Origin: Chloroflexota bacterium
Lineage (GTDB): Bacteria; Chloroflexota; Dehalococcoidia; Lucifugimonadales; CATQGZ01
NCBI GenBank assembly: GCA_027624995.1
Contig: JAQBTI010000048.1
Location: 1 to 11,661, forward strand
Reading direction: 5' to 3'
Length of the DNA stretch: 11,661 nt
The position numbers and the translations under genes were made by a program. Below, in pieces: positions 1-6,384 of the stretch (position 1 is the stretch's first letter; the number at the start of each line of letters is the position of its first letter). The notes below the pieces were generated by a model. The model was not told the origin of the DNA, made no database searches, and was given only the letters and a program-made list of their open reading frames with translations.

Positions 1-55
1 CCGGGAGCCAGACCGCCTGCCCTCCGAGCGAGGCGCGCAAGTCGCTCTCAATCAT
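1..55 (-). CDS. Possible start of a gene running off the left edge
   Basis: On the minus strand an ATG at 55-53 opens a frame that stays open to the window edge (18 codons, beginning M-I-E-S-D-L-R-A-S-L-G-G). A GGAG lies about 10 bases upstream (plus-strand CTCC at 66-69), which is a little far for a ribosome-binding site. Too little is visible to recognise a family. It is listed only because the segment is otherwise unexplained; the frame could be open by chance. Confidence 0.2.
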   Translation of the reverse strand, partial: MIESDLRASLGGQAVWLP

Positions 56-108
56 TCTGGCGATGCTCCAGTCTCAGGCCGCGGGAAACATACCTGTGCG
101 GTTTCCTA

Positions 109-1524
109 TTACGGACCAGGGCACAGCCCTGGACCCTTCTTAGAGCGACCGGCGAGCGAGTGCGAAAACGATGGGCGGTCGCCCTGGTCCCAGGCTGTGC
201 CCTGGGTTGCACCGGACTCGTCGGGATGTTCGTCGGCCTTCTGCTCTTCGGCCTGCTCCTGATAAAGCTGATGTGGGCCTGGACCATCCCCGACCTGTTT
301 CCCGGCGCGGTGGAGCAGGGCCTCGTGGCCGATTCCACCCGGCCGAATCGGCGGCTCTTCGTACGGCTCATACGCGACATTCAGATTCGGCGTCTCGATG
401 CGAACGTGCCCTTGGTAGCGAGACTCCATCAGGGCCTCTAGCGCCCCCGTCACCAGCAGGGTGCGCTCCACGGGATACTGGGGCCGTCCGGTGATAAACA
501 TCTCCTGTACGTTCAGACCCAGGTAGCCGAAGGCGTGGTCCAGACCGCCCGTCCTGTTGAATCCGGTGGCCTCAACCCGGCCGTTCACGCGTGCGGAGTA
601 ACCCCACCCACGCAGATGCCCGGGAAGGACCAGCGCCGCGGCTCGAAGGCCGTCCGAGTACTCGATCAGGAATACCGCCGGGTTCGGGCAGTTGTCCTCC
701 CGCCGTCCAGCCTCCTTCTCCTCGACCAGGGCCTCCGCCGCATCGGCAAGCTCCCGCGACCAGACTCCCGTCCTGCCCGCCTCCCATACGGCCTCGCCCT
801 CCAAGCACTGCACCGCCGCGATGCCGGTCTCTCCCCCACTCCGCCGCTCGACCATGCACTGCAAAGCCTCCAGGCCGTGGAAGCCGTACGAGTCCAGCCC
901 CGTCTTGTACGAGTTGATGAATCCTATCTGCAGCGCCTCTTCGATAGGCGTGCCGATCTCGTGCTCTAGCTCCGGCTCCCGCCTCGTTACCGGCAGCGAG
1001 GACCCCGCCATGAACGGGACATCCAGTTCTCTCGCCCGCTCATACATCCATGTGGCATCGGCCCAGCTATATGAAAGATGCTTGTCGCTGAAGACGGGCG
1101 CCGAGCGCCCCGACCCAGAGAACACGCCGCAGACCTGCTCGAACATGTGCCGGCGCGGGTACAGCCGCCGATCACGCTCGTTGTATGGGTAGTCCCCGTG
1201 CTCGCCGATCAAAAGCACGCCGTCCACCGCCAGCTCGCCGTCCTGCCAATCGTCGGCTGTGGGCCACGCGCCTTCGCTCCCTCGTTGTAACGTCAGTGCC
1301 GCGCGGATACTTGGGTAGACCTCTATGCCGTGCTCTCGCGCCACTCCCATGCCCACGTCATTCGTGTGCAGCTGGTCCATGTACATCGACACGACGTCCA
1401 CCTGAGGCTCGACCAAGCCATCCTCGGTGGGAAAACCTTTCGCAAACTTGGACACGATGAGATTGGCGTGGGATTCGACGAAATAGCTCGTGACGATTGC
1501 CGCAATCTTCTTTCTCTCGGACAT
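109..1524 (-). CDS. Conserved protein of unknown function, oxidoreductase-like, with an aberrant C-terminal tail
   Basis: This is a 471-codon gene starting at ATG 1524, with a weak AAAGGG ribosome-binding site about 7 bases upstream. The N-terminus (K-K-I-A-A-I-V-T-S-Y) resembles the first strand of a Rossmann-type fold. Strong conserved-looking blocks are GEHGDYPYNERDRRLYPRR at residues 107-125, F-S-D-K-H-L-S-Y at 145-152, M-A-G-S-S-L-P-V-T at 172-180 and Y-G-F-H-G-L-E-A-L-Q-C-M-V-E-R-R at 213-228. From memory these blocks belong to a widespread uncharacterised family in Planctomycetes, Acidobacteria and Chloroflexi, often near sugar-catabolism genes; I know of no proven reaction. The family-like sequence ends near residue 395 (Y-E-E-P-P-I-R-P, base 340). 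The last 76 residues are hydrophilic, glutamine- and glycine-rich, and lie antisense to a hydrophobic plus-strand frame, so they are probably read-through past a break. No signal peptide is visible. The call of a gene is safe; the function is not known. Confidence 0.85.
   Translation of the reverse strand: MSERKKIAAIVTSYFVESHANLIVSKFAKGFPTEDGLVEPQVDVVSMYMDQLHTNDVGMGVAREHGIEVYPSIRAALTLQRGSEGAWPTADDWQDGELAVDGVLLIGEHGDYPYNERDRRLYPRRHMFEQVCGVFSGSGRSAPVFSDKHLSYSWADATWMYERARELDVPFMAGSSLPVTRREPELEHEIGTPIEEALQIGFINSYKTGLDSYGFHGLEALQCMVERRSGGETGIAAVQCLEGEAVWEAGRTGVWSRELADAAEALVEEKEAGRREDNCPNPAVFLIEYSDGLRAAALVLPGHLRGWGYSARVNGRVEATGFNRTGGLDHAFGYLGLNVQEMFITGRPQYPVERTLLVTGALEALMESRYQGHVRIETPNLNVAYEPYEEPPIRPGGIGHEALLHRAGKQVGDGPGPHQLYQEQAEEQKADEHPDESGATQGTAWDQGDRPSFSHSLAGRSKKGPGLCPGP
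116..205. repeat. Imperfect 19-bp inverted repeat pair flanking 52 bp
   Basis: Bases 116-134 and 187-205 are inverted copies of a 19-mer, GTCC(AG/CA)GGCTGTGCCCTGG, differing at two positions. Thirteen bases (116-128 against 193-205) match perfectly. The left copy is itself a perfect 7-bp hairpin with a three-base loop (CCAGGGC-ACA-GCCCTGG, 116-132). No transposase is present, and no T-run follows. It could be a small palindromic element, a terminator-like structure just upstream of the stop at 109-111, or chance in GC-rich DNA. Confidence 0.5.
160..333 (+). pseudogene. Likely truncated small membrane-protein gene
   Basis: A plus-strand frame, with GTG at 160 and an in-frame ATG at 226, encodes a strongly hydrophobic segment followed by W-A-W-T-I-P-D-L-F-P-G-A-V-E-Q-G-L-V-A. 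This is a transmembrane helix followed by an ordered, proline-containing turn, and it looks like real protein rather than chance. I have an impression of similar short membrane proteins with an L-W-A-W-T-x-P-D-L-F-P-G-A-V-E-Q-G-L motif, but cannot confirm it. After about base 330 the frame runs antisense into the conserved part of the minus-strand gene and reads as arginine-rich nonsense to a stop at 441. So the gene appears to have lost its 3' part where it meets the neighbour. No good ribosome-binding site precedes either start. The alternative is an accidental open frame opposite the minus-strand tail. Confidence 0.4.
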
Positions 1525-1566
1525 TCCCGCGCCCTTTCTGGAGGATGCGCACCATTATGGCCGGGC

Positions 1567-1592
1567 CGGTGCAGCGGGTCTACCCGGCACCG
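1567..1592. promoter_or_regulatory. Interrupted palindrome in the divergent intergenic region
   Basis: Between the divergent genes starting at 1524 (minus) and 1665 (plus), CGGTGC at 1567-1572 pairs with GCACCG at 1587-1592, and inside it GGGT (1576-1579) pairs with ACCC (1582-1585). This makes a hairpin or a dyad operator candidate. A -10-like TATTAT follows at 1611-1616 on the plus strand, with only a partial -35 (CCGACA, 1590-1595; 15-bp spacer), which would overlap the palindrome. An operator controlling the plus-strand gene is possible but unproven. Confidence 0.35.
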
Positions 1593-1664
1593 ACACTGAA
1601 ACAAAGCCTGTATTATTGGCCGGACTCGTTCGGTAGTTCTCGCCCCGTAACCCAAGGAGATTCC

Positions 1665-3320
1665 ATGAACGTGACCTCAGCAATGGAAGACCTGGCAAGC
1701 AAACGCCCCGACCTTTGGGGACTGTCAGGCGTGGGCGTCACTCGCTCCGAGACGATCATCTGGGCTCTCCTAGACAGAGATGCCTATGCGCGGCACGACA
1801 CACGGCCCAGGGTGCTTCTCGTCTCTGGCATTTCGGGCCCCGACGAGGCTGTCGCCCTCGAAGTGCTTCAGCGCTGGACAGGCCAAGACAAACCACCGAT
1901 CGCCCTGTCCGCAGTGCCTGTTGCGAACCCTGACTCAGTGGAACTGGGAACAGGTGGGTATCCCCCGGATGGCGGTTTCTACGACGACGCCGACCGACCC
2001 GAAAAACGGTACCTGTGGCGATGGACCTGCCTCCTTGCCCCCGACCTCGTCGTCGAGTTGAAGACGGGTGACGAGACGAGATGGGAGTCCAACGAATCGG
2101 CTGCCTGGCTTGCCTCCTCGTTGGGTGCGACCCCGATCACCCCGTCGGACAGCTTCGTCGGCGCCTTGGGTCGGGGCACACCGGAGGGTATCGGAGCGGT
2201 CCCAGGAGTCAGGCTCACCGTGGCGCCTCACAGGGTCTCGGAGGAGCTCGACAGGTTGTGGAACTCGCTGGCCGGCTTGGACGTGGCCCCATCCGCCGCC
2301 AGAGTAGAACTAGATAGGCGGAGGGCCCGCTCGCCCATCGAGACCGGCCGCGTGCTGGCCTCCGCGTATGGCAGTACTCTGGAGCCGGTGGTCTATACAC
2401 AGGGCGTGGCTATAAGCGGCCGCCTCCGACTGGCGGCCCTGGACGGAGATTCGCCATCTCCGATCGCCGAGATCTCCGAGTTGGTCGAGCCGTTCGCAGA
2501 CCCTGCCATGGCACACCGCGATGGCCCCACAGTAGGCGTGGCGGAAAACTTCGCCGCGTTCGTCTGGGCGGACGAGTTTGCCTCCGCTACCGGCGACCGC
2601 CGGTTCGCCGACCTGCTCGTGCAGGCGGCGGACCGCTACACACCGGGAACCAAAGGTGATGCCCCCAGACCGGCGAGGGCCAACTTTCCGACCGAGGATG
2701 TCTTCTTTGCATCAGCTGTCCTGGGACGCGGTTTCTCGTTGACAGGCAAGAGCGCGCACATCGACATTCTCGCGGACTTCCTACTCGACGCTAAAATACA
2801 GCAGGACAATGGGCTCTTCTTGCACAGCCGCACTGGGCCCTTCCACTGGGGCCGGGCCAACGGTTTCGCCGCGCTCGGCCTGACAGAGACTCTGACCTAC
2901 ATGCCCGATGAACATCCCAAGAGGGAAGCCATCGTTTCCATGCTGTCTCGGCAAATGACGGCCGCGCGAGAATTCCAGGAGCCATCGGGTATGGTCCGAC
3001 AGGTAGTCGACTTCCCGGGCTCGTACCAGGAGTTCACAGCGACCTCCATGATCGGATACGCCCTCGCCCGGGGGCTGCGTCTGGGGTGGCTGGACCCGTC
3101 ATTTCGAGAGACGGTGGACCTGGCATGGAGGGGCATATCCGAGCGAATCGACGGCATGGGTGGCATCATCGACGCCTGCACCGGAACGGGTAACGGCGAT
3201 ATGCTACGCCACTACCTCGACAGGCCTGCCCTCACGGGAGAAGACGACCGAAGCGGCAGCATGGCCCTGTGGTTCGCCGCTGAGATGGAGATGCTGCGCA
3301 GACAGTCCCCGATCCGTTAG
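1665..3320 (+). CDS. Degenerate M14 carboxypeptidase-like domain fused to a GH88/GH105-like hydrolase
   Basis: The start is ATG 1665, chosen because AAGGAG (1654-1659) lies five bases upstream; the frame is open back to 1497 but has no such site there. The protein is 551 residues. Residues about 20-200 resemble an M14-type carboxypeptidase/succinylglutamate-desuccinylase fold (R-V-L-L-V-S-G-I-S-G-P-D-E at 49-61, V-A-N-P-D at 87-91, D-L-V-V-E at 127-131), but the zinc motif HxxE is replaced: Ser57 stands where His is expected. Residues about 290-545 resemble the (alpha/alpha)6 barrel of unsaturated glucuronyl or rhamnogalacturonyl hydrolases, with E-D-V-F-F at 344-348 (Asp345 is the candidate acid/base), F-H-W-G-R-A-N-G at 393-400 and Q-V-V-D...Y-Q-E-F-T-A-T up to 460. 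Such enzymes hydrate and split the unsaturated uronic sugar left by polysaccharide lyases. No signal peptide is seen, so it probably acts in the cytoplasm. The GH half is fairly sure; the N-terminal assignment is tentative. Confidence 0.8.
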   Translation: MNVTSAMEDLASKRPDLWGLSGVGVTRSETIIWALLDRDAYARHDTRPRVLLVSGISGPDEAVALEVLQRWTGQDKPPIALSAVPVANPDSVELGTGGYPPDGGFYDDADRPEKRYLWRWTCLLAPDLVVELKTGDETRWESNESAAWLASSLGATPITPSDSFVGALGRGTPEGIGAVPGVRLTVAPHRVSEELDRLWNSLAGLDVAPSAARVELDRRRARSPIETGRVLASAYGSTLEPVVYTQGVAISGRLRLAALDGDSPSPIAEISELVEPFADPAMAHRDGPTVGVAENFAAFVWADEFASATGDRRFADLLVQAADRYTPGTKGDAPRPARANFPTEDVFFASAVLGRGFSLTGKSAHIDILADFLLDAKIQQDNGLFLHSRTGPFHWGRANGFAALGLTETLTYMPDEHPKREAIVSMLSRQMTAAREFQEPSGMVRQVVDFPGSYQEFTATSMIGYALARGLRLGWLDPSFRETVDLAWRGISERIDGMGGIIDACTGTGNGDMLRHYLDRPALTGEDDRSGSMALWFAAEMEMLRRQSPIR

Positions 3321-3322
3321 GC

Positions 3323-3340
3323 GTAACCCTCAGAGGTTAC
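3323..3340 (+). terminator. Small hairpin just after the GH-like gene
   Basis: GTAACC (3323-3328), loop CTCAGA, GGTTAC (3335-3340): a perfect 6-bp stem three bases after the stop codon at 3318-3320. There is no T-run, so intrinsic termination is uncertain. Confidence 0.3.
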
Positions 3341-3445
3341 CTTGAAGTCTCTGAAGGCCCGACCTGCCGATATCGCGTCGACCGTTACGCCAACCAGCCT
3401 ACCCTCGCCTTCCCTGGGCGTGACCTGTCATCCCCTCACCCCACC

Positions 3446-3520
3446 GAGCAGACACAGGGGTCTGCTCCTACATGACGGGTCATCTTCCGTTGCCGTAGGG
3501 TCAGGTCCCCGTGCCTGACC
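3446..3520. repeat. Two related palindromes in opposite orientation between convergent genes
   Basis: First hairpin: GAGCAGAC (3446-3453), loop ACAGGG, GTCTGCTC (3460-3467). Second: GGTCAGG (3499-3505), eight-base loop, CCTGACC (3514-3520). Read on the minus strand the first becomes GTAGGAGCAGACCCCTGTG..., and the second on the plus strand reads GTAGGGTCAGGTCCCCGTG.... They align from a shared GTAGG through the CCC(T/C)GTG loop, so they look like two members of one dispersed palindromic family, placed head to head. The gap 3321-3542 holds no gene. They may act as a two-way transcription block for the genes ending at 3320 and 3543. Confidence 0.6.
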
Positions 3521-3542
3521 GAAGGAGTGGGGCGGGCAGTGC

Positions 3543-4529
3543 TCAGTCGGTCACCGGCTTCAAGTACTCCTCGAACCATGCGACCACCCAGTCTAAGTAC
3601 TCGAGCTTATGAGTGTGGACGCCGGGAGGTCGGTGGACTCGGTAGTACTCTGGGTGTCCAGCTGCCTTATAGACCGGCGCAACGACCCGAACAAGCTCGT
3701 CGACCCCAGCCCTCGGCATGTCGTCGTCTTCCGTGGGCGCGACCATCATGAAAGGACGCGGCGCGATACAGGCCGCCACGATCTCCGGGTGGTCAAAGTA
3801 CCGCAGCATATGCGGGATAAAGATTGCCGAGCTGTGTCGACGTACCTGACCATGGTGGACCATTTGCTCCATCGTCCCGAGGACGCCACACACCGCGGCC
3901 GAGGTCCGAATCCACGGGGCAATCGACATCGCCAGCCACGACGCCAGTCCTCCGAGAGACATGCCAGTCAGCCCTATCCGCGCTGGGTCGATCCCGTCCA
4001 TGGCGCCGAGAACAAGCGATGCCCTGACCGTCTCGTCGGCAAGTATCCCCAATTGAGGTCTGCCGTACGGGGCCAGTAGCTTAGTCTCTTCTTCCCACTT
4101 TTCCAGCTTCCCCCGCCGGACTACCGTGCCCTTGGGGGAGAAGGACAGGACCGCGTAGCCCCGCCGGGCCATCTCACGTCCCCAGCCCAACAGCGGGCCG
4201 CGCTCCTCCACGGGCCTGTACAGCCGCGGGTCCATAACCTCTTCGGCGGAACTGTCAGTCTCCGGCATCCCTACCACCCCCGGCAGCAGATCGACCCCCA
4301 TCTCCAAAGGTCGCGCCATGATCGCCGAGATCGTCTCTCCCATGTAATTGGCATAGCTGACGTCTGTGAAGCGAAGCTCTTCCTCCTCTCGAGACGCCCC
4401 AACGTCGAAGTCAACCTCAGTGGGTACCTCGTCTAGTCCCAGGAGCTCCTGGAACTTCGCGCGCACCTGGCCGCGCGGCACCTCCATCGGAAACGCAGGG
4501 CGTATGTCTACGGGAATCGAATCCGTCAT
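3543..4529 (-). CDS. Alpha/beta hydrolase, esterase/dienelactone-hydrolase-like
   Basis: The start is ATG 4529, supported by a GGAGG four bases upstream (plus-strand CCTCC, 4534-4538); an upstream in-frame start near 4625 would overlap the preceding gene by more than 60 bases. The protein is 328 residues. The nucleophile elbow is G-M-S-L-G-G at 189-194 (Ser191). A candidate acid lies in T-E-D-D-D-M-P (266-272) after a strand F-M-M-V-A-P, and the histidine is in G-V-H-T-H (303-307). L-L-P-G-V-V-G-M-P at 81-89 is in the usual position of the oxyanion strand. This arrangement fits the acetyl-xylan-esterase/dienelactone-hydrolase group of serine hydrolases. No signal peptide or lipobox is seen, so it is probably cytoplasmic. 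It starts 29 bases after the stop of the glycoside hydrolase gene upstream on the same strand, so the two likely form an operon; removal of acyl groups from the same glycan is a reasonable inference. Peptidase activity is an alternative. Confidence 0.85.
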   Translation of the reverse strand: MTDSIPVDIRPAFPMEVPRGQVRAKFQELLGLDEVPTEVDFDVGASREEEELRFTDVSYANYMGETISAIMARPLEMGVDLLPGVVGMPETDSSAEEVMDPRLYRPVEERGPLLGWGREMARRGYAVLSFSPKGTVVRRGKLEKWEEETKLLAPYGRPQLGILADETVRASLVLGAMDGIDPARIGLTGMSLGGLASWLAMSIAPWIRTSAAVCGVLGTMEQMVHHGQVRRHSSAIFIPHMLRYFDHPEIVAACIAPRPFMMVAPTEDDDMPRAGVDELVRVVAPVYKAAGHPEYYRVHRPPGVHTHKLEYLDWVVAWFEEYLKPVTD

Positions 4530-4558
4530 GCGGCCTCCGGACCCCTGCGCGGGAAGAC

Positions 4559-6181
4559 CTACTGGGCCTCGAGGACGACGATCCAGTCCTGAAACGCGGG
4601 CGGCCTCGACCAGGGCGGTCGCCAACGACCTTCCTGGTCGGCCTCCACTGGACCAAGGTCCTCCTCATGTCCGTTTACCGGGTTGAACAGTAGGGCTCGA
4701 TACTGAACGTCGGCCTCCAGCCCCTTCATCTCCATTCTCCAGACCCGCAGACCGCGTGCCGACACCTCGCCCGGGACGTAGACGAAGCGCACCTCACGCG
4801 GGATCCTCGCAGCGTACGCGCCGTGGACCTCTCCCACCGTCGCCGCATGTTCTACCCAATCGGGCCTGGGCTCGAACGCCCACCACCTGTACCCCTCCAG
4901 GAGACGCTTGGCCAGTCCCAACTGCTCCGAACCGGGCAGCCGGTAGCCATCCTCCCACGGCGTGTCGCCCCACGACTGGCCACGCGGCGACTTTCCGTAA
5001 GGCGCGTCCTTACCGTTGACCTGCCAGATCCCGTTTGCGCCGTAGCTGTGGCCGGCCGCGCCAGAGAGCATGCACAGCCAGAACATCCACCGCTGTACCT
5101 CCTGCCTGTTGGCTTCGGCGAGGCCCTCATAGGTCACCTCGCCGTTGATCACGGGCTTGGGAGGAGTCGACTGGTAGCCCTCAGTCACTATTCGTAGCGT
5201 ATCCGGGAGGCTTACGCGATCGGCATGGCCCGTCTGGAGCATGTTGATATCGATGTCGGACATGCCCTCGACGTCGTCGGCCGAGCCGCCCGGTCCCGAG
5301 GGATGCACCGTAGCCGGGCGGCCGTATGGATCGATTTCTCGAAGGTACTCCGCCATCTCGGTCCAGCCTCTAATCTGGAATCGCTCATCACTCTCCCTGT
5401 TTTCAGACAGGTAGAAAGGGAAGGAGGCCTCGCCTGTCAGACACCAAACGACCGGATACGCGCCGTACCGTGCCACCAGGTACCGCCAGTGCTGCTTCAT
5501 CCTATCGATACCCATCCACGGAAGGTAATAGCCCCAGCATGCGAAGATGCACGGCATCAGGCCGCTCCGGACGAGATGGTGAATCCTCAGGTCCGCCAGG
5601 TCGAAGTAGTCGGGATTGATCCTCGAGAAATCCTCTGTCCACGGGTATCCCGCCTCGTTTACCTGACGGGGGTCGCGCCAGCGCATGTCCGGGTAGAGTC
5701 CCGCCACGGTCATAACTACCGAGAAGCCCTTGCGCACCCGGTCCGCCGTGAGAGTCTGAAAGTCTCCGGGCCACCCGAGTCTGTCGCAGAGACCCATCCA
5801 CCAGGTGTCGGCGAGCCAGAAGAAGGGAGTGCCGTCGAGGTGCTCTAAGAAACGCCCGCTCTCCGCGACCTTGAGAGGCCCACGGCGCATCAGCGGGTTG
5901 GTGCCTTCATAAGCGACAACTCCGACCTCTCCATTTTTGCCGTGGAGGTCGGGATTGGACGGGTCAGAACTTTCGGAGTGCCAAGTATGAGTGCCGAGCT
6001 TGGGCGAGGCGTACCGGACACGCCACGTAGCCTCGCCGGACCAGAACGCGGGGACCCGGCGCTCATCGCCATCGGGGTCGGTGACCAGGAAGTCCAGCGT
6101 CAGGTCGTTGAAGGGGTCGGTGTACGGCATCCCGGACGAAAAATGCCACTCCGTCATACAGTTCTGTTGGGTTACGATCAT
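4559..6181 (-). CDS. DUF5060-DUF4038 glycoside hydrolase (GH140 apiosidase-like)
   Basis: The start is ATG 6181: GAGG lies about nine bases upstream and an extended -10 lies about 27 bases upstream, inside the longer reading that would begin at GTG 6217. The protein is 540 residues from this start. Domains: an N-terminal beta-sandwich (DUF5060-like, about 8-90, with Y-T-D-P-F-N-D, A-F-W-S-G and W-R-V-R-Y-A); a TIM barrel (DUF4038-like, about 105-410, opening G-R-F-L-E-H-L-D-G-T-P-F-F-W-L-A-D-T-W-W); and a C-terminal beta domain (about 450-540) like the putative collagen-binding domain of this family. Two barrel glutamates are candidate catalytic residues: Glu251 in W-C-L-T-G-E and Glu348 in P-V-I-N-G-E. 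The characterised relative is the Bacteroides GH140 apiosidase acting on rhamnogalacturonan-II; the true substrate here is unknown. No secretion signal is visible, which is unusual for a glycan hydrolase and points to intracellular use of imported oligosaccharide. Confidence 0.85.
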   Translation of the reverse strand: MIVTQQNCMTEWHFSSGMPYTDPFNDLTLDFLVTDPDGDERRVPAFWSGEATWRVRYASPKLGTHTWHSESSDPSNPDLHGKNGEVGVVAYEGTNPLMRRGPLKVAESGRFLEHLDGTPFFWLADTWWMGLCDRLGWPGDFQTLTADRVRKGFSVVMTVAGLYPDMRWRDPRQVNEAGYPWTEDFSRINPDYFDLADLRIHHLVRSGLMPCIFACWGYYLPWMGIDRMKQHWRYLVARYGAYPVVWCLTGEASFPFYLSENRESDERFQIRGWTEMAEYLREIDPYGRPATVHPSGPGGSADDVEGMSDIDINMLQTGHADRVSLPDTLRIVTEGYQSTPPKPVINGEVTYEGLAEANRQEVQRWMFWLCMLSGAAGHSYGANGIWQVNGKDAPYGKSPRGQSWGDTPWEDGYRLPGSEQLGLAKRLLEGYRWWAFEPRPDWVEHAATVGEVHGAYAARIPREVRFVYVPGEVSARGLRVWRMEMKGLEADVQYRALLFNPVNGHEEDLGPVEADQEGRWRPPWSRPPAFQDWIVVLEAQ

Positions 6182-6207
6182 ATGTATCGGCCTCGCGGAG
6201 TTTCGGG

Positions 6208-6216
6208 ATGATAGCA
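6208..6216 (-). promoter_or_regulatory. Extended -10 promoter for the glycoside hydrolase/esterase operon
   Basis: On the minus strand the sequence reads TGCTATCAT (TG-C-TATCAT), an extended -10 with five of six consensus bases. No convincing -35 is placed 17 bases upstream, which extended -10 promoters can lack. Transcription would start near 6200, giving a leader of about 20 bases before ATG 6181. Confidence 0.45.
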
Positions 6217-6275
6217 CACGACATCGTCATTCGGTTGTAGGCCTTCTCCACGAGGCGCCACACAGTCCGTCTTCG

Positions 6276-6305
6276 TTGACAACCCTGAACCGCCCTTGCT
6301 ACGAT
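6276..6305 (+). promoter_or_regulatory. Sigma70-type promoter for thrC
   Basis: A perfect TTGACA at 6276-6281 and TACGAT at 6300-6305 (TATAAT consensus, four of six bases) are separated by 18 bp. Transcription would begin near 6312, leaving a leader of about 70 bases before the TTG start at 6385. Confidence 0.65.
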
Positions 6306-6310
6306 TACGA

Positions 6311-6322
6311 CGCGGCGCCGCG
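6311..6322. promoter_or_regulatory. Perfect 12-bp palindrome at the predicted thrC transcription start
   Basis: CGCGGCGCCGCG is fully self-complementary and lies 5-16 bases after the -10 box. Position and symmetry suit a repressor operator, but a GC-only palindrome can also arise by chance in GC-rich DNA. Confidence 0.35.
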
Positions 6323-6327
6323 CCTAT

Positions 6328-6354
6328 CGGCCCACGGCCTGACGGGCCGCTTTT
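6328..6354 (+). terminator. Terminator-like hairpin in the thrC leader (possible attenuator)
   Basis: CGGCCC (6328-6333), ten-base loop, GGGCCG (6344-6349), then C and TTTT (6351-6354). It lies between the predicted promoter and the ribosome-binding site of thrC. The loop contains a further GGCC that can pair with either arm, so two alternative folds exist, as in attenuators. The T-run is short and no leader peptide rich in Thr codons is obvious. Confidence 0.4.
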
Positions 6355-6384
6355 GAGGTCGCCGACAGGCTGGAGGAGTCACCC

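Noticed and set aside
48..380. 110-codon minus-strand frame at the left end
   Set aside because: Arginine/serine/proline-rich with no motif; it overlaps the tail region and looks like chance.
535..969. 144-codon plus-strand frame opposite the conserved unknown gene
   Set aside because: Lies antisense to the best-conserved blocks of the minus-strand gene and shows no family features.
1497..1664. Upstream 5' extension of the GH fusion gene
   Set aside because: It would overlap the start of the divergent gene, and the good ribosome-binding site belongs to ATG 1665.
4530..4625. Upstream 5' extension of the alpha/beta hydrolase gene
   Set aside because: It overlaps the end of the glycoside hydrolase gene and is unrelated to the fold; GGAGG sits before ATG 4529.
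6182..6217. Longer start (GTG 6217) for the glycoside hydrolase
   Set aside because: The likely -10 promoter box falls within this stretch, and the family-like sequence begins after the ATG at 6181.
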